Assembly: GCA_009782085.1 (NCBI GenBank)
Contig: WQUN01000036.1
Coordinates: 1 to 7,126 of the forward strand
Direction of reading: 5' to 3'
Source: Bacillota bacterium
GTDB taxonomy: Bacteria; Bacillota; Clostridia; Lachnospirales; WQUN01
DNA: 7,126 nt
Part shown: positions 4,492 to 7,126 of the stretch, piece after piece
How the letters are laid out: every line of letters starts with the position of its first letter
Position numbering within the stretch: the first letter of the stretch is position 1
The notes under the pieces: model-generated
Told to the model about the DNA's origin: nothing
Databases searched by the model: none
The model's input: the letters and a program-made list of their open reading frames with translations, nothing else
Made by a program: the position numbers and the translations under genes

Positions 4492-5601
4492 CTAAAACCC
4501 CGCGAGCGGCATGGAAAACGTGACGAACCCCATCGCGTAAGGCCCAATGTCGTAGGGGTTGTAAAAGACGACCAGGTTCCCGTCCTCTATATAGAACGAG
4601 TCCGCCGGCGGCGCTTCCGTAATCGGGCTTTTCGGGTCAAAGAGGCCGTCGTACATGCCGCCGGGGTTCTTGACGCGAAGGTCGTTGATCTTCTTCAGCA
4701 AAACGCTCTTGTAGTCCGCGCCCTTTACGACGTCGGTGAGCTTCATCAGCTTGCCGCTCGCCGCGTCGATCGTGTAGCCCGTCCTGTACGGCGTCCCGTG
4801 CGCCCCGCCGAACGTGTCGGAATACTCCTCGACGACTATGGAGAGGGTCTTGGCGGTGTTCTCCGTGACGTGGAACGTCAGGTCCTCGCCGGCGTTCCAT
4901 CTGACGCCGGAGCCGTCGCCCTTGTACGCCGCGGCCACGTTGGCCTGCGCGTTTTTCAGGAGCGCTTTGAAGCCGTCGTTCAGGGCCTTCTGCGTCTTCG
5001 CGTCCTTAAGGCCGCTTAACTGCGGGAGCCTTGCGCTGACGGAATAAGTATACGTTCCGTCCTTTCCGGCGTCGACGGTCTTCGCGTCATTGTAGAGGAG
5101 CGCGGAGACGCCTATCCCGGAGGCCGTTTTGACCGGGAAAAGCTGGTTATATATCTCCACGTGGTTGAACTTGTCCCGCGGCTCGCAGCCGCCGTTCGCC
5201 GGGACCCAGTCCACCTTGCTGAAAAGCGACTCGCTGACGAACCGCGCCGGGACCATTACCCTGCCGTTTATGTTCAGCACGGCCACGCCGCCCATTTTCT
5301 TGCCGTTCAAAGTCGTCTCGGAGCCGTCGATCTTCATCCCTAGGCTGACGCCGGCGGAATGTTTGAGCGTCACCATCCTGGAGGCGTCGTCGTAGCTCAC
5401 GGCGAAGCCGAGCGCCTCCCCGAGGGACCTGACCGGGACGTAGGTGACGCCGTTTTTGATGACCGGCGGGGCGTCCGTCTCAGCCTTCACGCCGTTTACC
5501 TCTATGACGGCGGACGGAGAGGCCGCGCCCGCGGCAAGGGGCGCGCAGAGCGCCAGCGCGGCGGCGATCGCGGCGGAAACAGCGCGTTTGCGAAATTTCA
5601 T
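4492..5601 (-). CDS. Secreted copper amine oxidase N-terminal domain / DUF3298 protein
   Basis: A 369-residue exported protein. Residues 1-28 form a signal peptide: basic MKFRKR, a hydrophobic Ala/Leu core, then AGAAS. Residues about 32-150 are a copper-amine-oxidase-N-like domain, with the twin signatures YVPVRSLGEALG (54-65) and VMVPARFVSESL (115-126). Despite the name, this domain is a non-catalytic cell-surface module in Bacillota. Residues about 160-366 match the DUF4163/DUF3298 pair found in RsiV-like extracytoplasmic proteins, with EEYSDTFGGAHG at 258-269 and the C-terminal YNPYDIGPYAMG at 347-358. No transmembrane anchor follows the signal peptide. The ATG at 5601 has GGAGG 7 nt or so upstream. 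The exact function is unknown; ligand binding or envelope sensing is an inference. It is transcribed alone, behind the cold-shock gene's terminator. Confidence 0.88.
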   Translation of the reverse strand: MKFRKRAVSAAIAAALALCAPLAAGAASPSAVIEVNGVKAETDAPPVIKNGVTYVPVRSLGEALGFAVSYDDASRMVTLKHSAGVSLGMKIDGSETTLNGKKMGGVAVLNINGRVMVPARFVSESLFSKVDWVPANGGCEPRDKFNHVEIYNQLFPVKTASGIGVSALLYNDAKTVDAGKDGTYTYSVSARLPQLSGLKDAKTQKALNDGFKALLKNAQANVAAAYKGDGSGVRWNAGEDLTFHVTENTAKTLSIVVEEYSDTFGGAHGTPYRTGYTIDAASGKLMKLTDVVKGADYKSVLLKKINDLRVKNPGGMYDGLFDPKSPITEAPPADSFYIEDGNLVVFYNPYDIGPYAMGFVTFSMPLAGF

Positions 5602-5623
5602 CGGGCTTCCTCCGTAAAATTAT

Positions 5624-5651
5624 TGTATAAGAAAAAATGCCCATCCGTCAG
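5624..5651 (-). promoter_or_regulatory. Possible promoter of the CuAO-N/DUF3298 gene
   Basis: On the minus strand, -10 TATACA (5629-5624) lies 16 nt from a weak -35, CTGACG (5651-5646). The -35 falls inside the hairpin that ends cold-shock gene transcription. The start codon is about 22 nt beyond the -10. Confidence 0.4.
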
Positions 5652-5669
5652 CGGAACAAGCATTTTTTC
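5631..5669 (-). terminator. Rho-independent terminator of the cold-shock gene
   Basis: A perfect 10-bp inverted repeat, GAAAAAATGC/GCATTTTTTC, encloses a 19-nt segment that can add an inner stem TCCG-CTGA-CGGA. Read on the minus strand it ends in six T, about 65 nt after the csp stop. The A-run on the other arm would let it work in both directions. Confidence 0.6.
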
Positions 5670-5733
5670 ATTCGGGTGTCATGGCAGGGACCGTGGGTAA
5701 TAACCGAAATTCATTCTTTATATAACCGACAGA

Positions 5734-5934
5734 TTATACGCGAACGACATTTGCGGCCTGGGGACCTTTAGCGCCTTGCACTACGTCGAACTGAACTTCC
5801 TGACCCTCTTCCAAAGTCTTGAAACCTTCGGAATTGATAGCGGAGAAATGCACGAACACGTCGTCTTCTCCCTGGATTGAGATGAACCCGTAACCCTTTT
5901 CCGCGTTGAACCACTTGACTGTACCTGTCTTCAT
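5734..5934 (-). CDS. csp: Cold-shock protein, CspA family
   Basis: A 66-residue single cold-shock domain (OB-fold) that binds single-stranded nucleic acid and acts as an RNA chaperone in the cytoplasm. Both RNA-binding motifs are intact: RNP1 KGYGFI at 13-18 and RNP2 VFVHF at 26-30. The N-terminal GTVKWFN (4-10) with Trp8 and the C-terminal GPQAANV (57-63) are canonical. The length is that of typical CspA/B/C proteins. The ATG at 5934 follows GGAGG with a 9-nt spacer. It is a single gene with its own strong promoter and a terminator near 5650, divergent from the ABC-2 permease. The predicted leader of about 54 nt is much shorter than the long thermosensing leader of E. coli cspA. Confidence 0.95.
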   Translation of the reverse strand: MKTGTVKWFNAEKGYGFISIQGEDDVFVHFSAINSEGFKTLEEGQEVQFDVVQGAKGPQAANVVRV

Positions 5935-5975
5935 TTACTGAATCCTCCTAAGATAAATTACAGACGCTTTACGTC

Positions 5976-5997
5976 CATGTCGGTTACGTAAGACATG
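5976..5997. promoter_or_regulatory. Nested palindrome over the csp start of transcription
   Basis: CATGTC (5976-5981) and GACATG (5992-5997) form a perfect 6-bp inverted repeat. The spacer contains the 8-bp palindrome TTACGTAA at 5984-5991. The site overlaps the csp -10 box and the predicted first transcribed base, which is a repressor position. The binding protein is unknown. Confidence 0.35.
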
Positions 5998-6023
5998 TTA
6001 GCACATCATTTCAAGATTGTCAA
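5995..6023 (-). promoter_or_regulatory. Strong predicted csp promoter
   Basis: On the minus strand, a consensus -35 TTGACA (6023-6018), a 17-nt spacer and -10 TAACAT (6000-5995). Transcription would begin near 5988. Confidence 0.75.
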
Positions 6024-6032
6024 CACGTGTTG
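6021..6032. promoter_or_regulatory. 12-bp perfect palindrome CAACACGTGTTG
   Basis: It overlaps the upstream edge of the csp -35 box and lies 10 bp before the -35 box of the divergent permease gene. It could be a shared operator. No regulator is suggested by the sequence alone. Confidence 0.35.
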
Positions 6033-6042
6033 TAATATATTG

Positions 6043-6071
6043 TTGAAATATATTTTACGAAATATTATACT
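6043..6071 (+). promoter_or_regulatory. Predicted promoter of the ABC-2 permease gene
   Basis: -35 TTGAAA (6043-6048), a 17-nt spacer and -10 TATACT (6066-6071), each one base from consensus. Transcription would start near 6078, leaving a short leader of about 21 nt. The region around it is AT-rich with ATATATT repeats. Confidence 0.65.
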
Positions 6072-6098
6072 GGACCAAAATGATAATCCGGTGATACA

Positions 6099-7126
6099 GT
6101 GTTCTTCCTGAAAACGACTCTCCTGACCCTGAAAATGATCCTGACCCCGTACCTGCTGGTCTTTGCGCTCCTGTTCCCGCCGGCAGTCTACGGCGCGTCG
6201 GAGGTGTTAGCCCTGGGCGGGGACGGCGGCATCCGCGTGGGGCTGCTCTCCTCCCCCGGGGAAGTCGCTGACAAGGCGGCCGCCTATTTTGAGAAAAGCC
6301 TGGGCGGACAGGCCGCGGTCGTGACCTACGGCGCGGGCGAGCTGGACAGGATGAAAAAAGACGTGGAGAGGCGCTATCTGGACTGCGCCTACGCCCTGGA
6401 CGCGGCCAAGCTCGAAAAGGGGGACTACGCCGGCGCGGTTACGGTCTACAGGACGGACGCCGCGTTTTCGGACAAATACGCGGGGCTGGCTATGACGGCG
6501 GCGGAACTGGAGACAATGGCGGGGGCTCTGGGGCTCGGCGTTTTGCAAAAGCACTTCCCGGACGCTCCCCCGGCGGACATAGCCGCCGACGTGCAGGCGC
6601 GAACGGACGCGTACCTGAAGGACGGGCCGCTGATGAGGATAGACAGGCGCGAGATATTGGGCGGGCTGGGCGGAGATGCCGGCGGGCGGTCCGCGCCGGG
6701 CTACGGCCCGAGGGGCGCCGTCGCGGTCTTCGCGGCGCTTTTGGCGCTGATATGCGCGTTTTCCCTCCGCGGCGTCGGAAAAGCGGCGGCCGCGCGCGGC
6801 GGCATCCTCGGCGCAAAGGCCGTTTTGATGGGGGTTTCGGGCGCGGCCGCGATTTTTCTGGTCCAGGCGGTGTTTTTCGCCGCCGCCGGCCTGATATTCG
6901 GCGCCCCGGCGTCGGAGATACCGGCAATGGCCGCCTACGCCGCGGCGAACGCGCTGGCCGGGGCGGCGCTGGCCCGTTGGACGGGCGAAAACGTCTTCCC
7001 AGCCCTTATCTCGTTTCTTTTCGTAATGACCGGGCTGTTCGGAGGGGTCTTTTTTCAGGTAAAGGAGATCGCCCCGCGGCTCGCGTGGGTGCAGTGGCTC
7101 TTCCCGAGCTTTTACTACATGCGGGC
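6099..7126 (+). CDS. ABC-2 type transporter permease, 3' end beyond the window
   Basis: An open frame of 342 codons without a stop to the window edge. Residues about 13-31 form an N-terminal membrane helix (MILTPYLLVFALLFPPAVY). Residues about 33-204 form a large hydrophilic, probably extracytoplasmic domain. Several hydrophobic segments follow, at about 206-223, 243-268, 276-292 and 300-319. The stretch GLFGGVFFQ (312-320) and the segment reaching WLFPSFYYMR (333-342) match the end of ABC-2 permeases, whose core helices carry substrate with a partner ATPase. One TM, a large loop and then the helix bundle is the ABC2_membrane_3 layout. The frame opens after TAA at 6084, so GTG at 6099 is the first start; GGTGAT just upstream can pair with the 16S tail. 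ATG at 6135 is an alternative but would cut into the first helix. Substrate unknown; no ATPase gene is in view. Confidence 0.82.
   Translation, partial: MFFLKTTLLTLKMILTPYLLVFALLFPPAVYGASEVLALGGDGGIRVGLLSSPGEVADKAAAYFEKSLGGQAAVVTYGAGELDRMKKDVERRYLDCAYALDAAKLEKGDYAGAVTVYRTDAAFSDKYAGLAMTAAELETMAGALGLGVLQKHFPDAPPADIAADVQARTDAYLKDGPLMRIDRREILGGLGGDAGGRSAPGYGPRGAVAVFAALLALICAFSLRGVGKAAAARGGILGAKAVLMGVSGAAAIFLVQAVFFAAAGLIFGAPASEIPAMAAYAAANALAGAALARWTGENVFPALISFLFVMTGLFGGVFFQVKEIAPRLAWVQWLFPSFYYMR

Noticed and set aside
5359..5700. A 113-codon plus-strand ORF antisense to the CuAO-N gene
   Set aside because: It is a shadow of a GC-rich gene: low-complexity Arg/Gly-rich product, no RBS, and the minus-strand gene has a signal peptide and known domains.
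6490..6927. A 145-codon minus-strand ORF opposite the permease
   Set aside because: Its product is almost entirely Pro, Arg and Ala, typical of an antisense shadow in GC-rich DNA; the plus-strand permease explains the region.

Overview
The window looks like chromosome of an endospore-forming Bacillota (Firmicutes), most likely an uncultured member of the Clostridia. The main reason is a complete spoIIA operon (spoIIAA-spoIIAB-sigF). Clostridia-type features support this: strong GGAGG ribosome sites, a copper-amine-oxidase-N/DUF3298 secreted protein, a small Cys-rich protein next to an XRE regulator, and dispersed palindromic repeats with cores such as TGTCATTCTGAGCG. Genes are GC-rich; the repeat-rich spacers and promoter regions are more AT-rich.

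Layout. 1-321: gene-free leader with a GC-rich hairpin. 322-1872 (+): spoIIAA, spoIIAB and sigF, the switch that turns on forespore transcription. 1869-2981 (-): an APH-fold kinase followed by a 35-codon small ORF that runs 4 nt into the end of sigF. 2982-4491: a repeat-rich island. It holds a very short ORF cut by a repeat arm, a small Cys-rich gene split by a hairpin element, a divergent XRE regulator, and several unrelated inverted-repeat elements. 4492-5601 (-): a secreted CuAO-N/DUF3298 protein. 5734-5934 (-): a cold-shock protein. 6099-7126 (+): an ABC-2 type permease that runs off the window and is transcribed divergently from the cold-shock gene.

How the genes work together. The spoIIA genes form one known circuit: SpoIIAB holds SigF inactive, and unphosphorylated SpoIIAA releases it. 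The XRE regulator and the divergent Cys-rich gene share a spacer carrying two 17-bp operators of identical design (TGTCYT-N5-ARGACA), one of them over the Cys-rich gene's -35 box, which suggests a self-contained regulatory pair. The Cys-rich gene is broken by a 102-bp hairpin element. Removing that element and one TA copy rejoins its two halves in frame into a 63-residue protein.

The most interesting parts are this split gene, the paired operators, and the cluster of distinct non-coding hairpin elements between 3162 and 4485. I found no rRNA, tRNA, CRISPR array, riboswitch or transposase gene.
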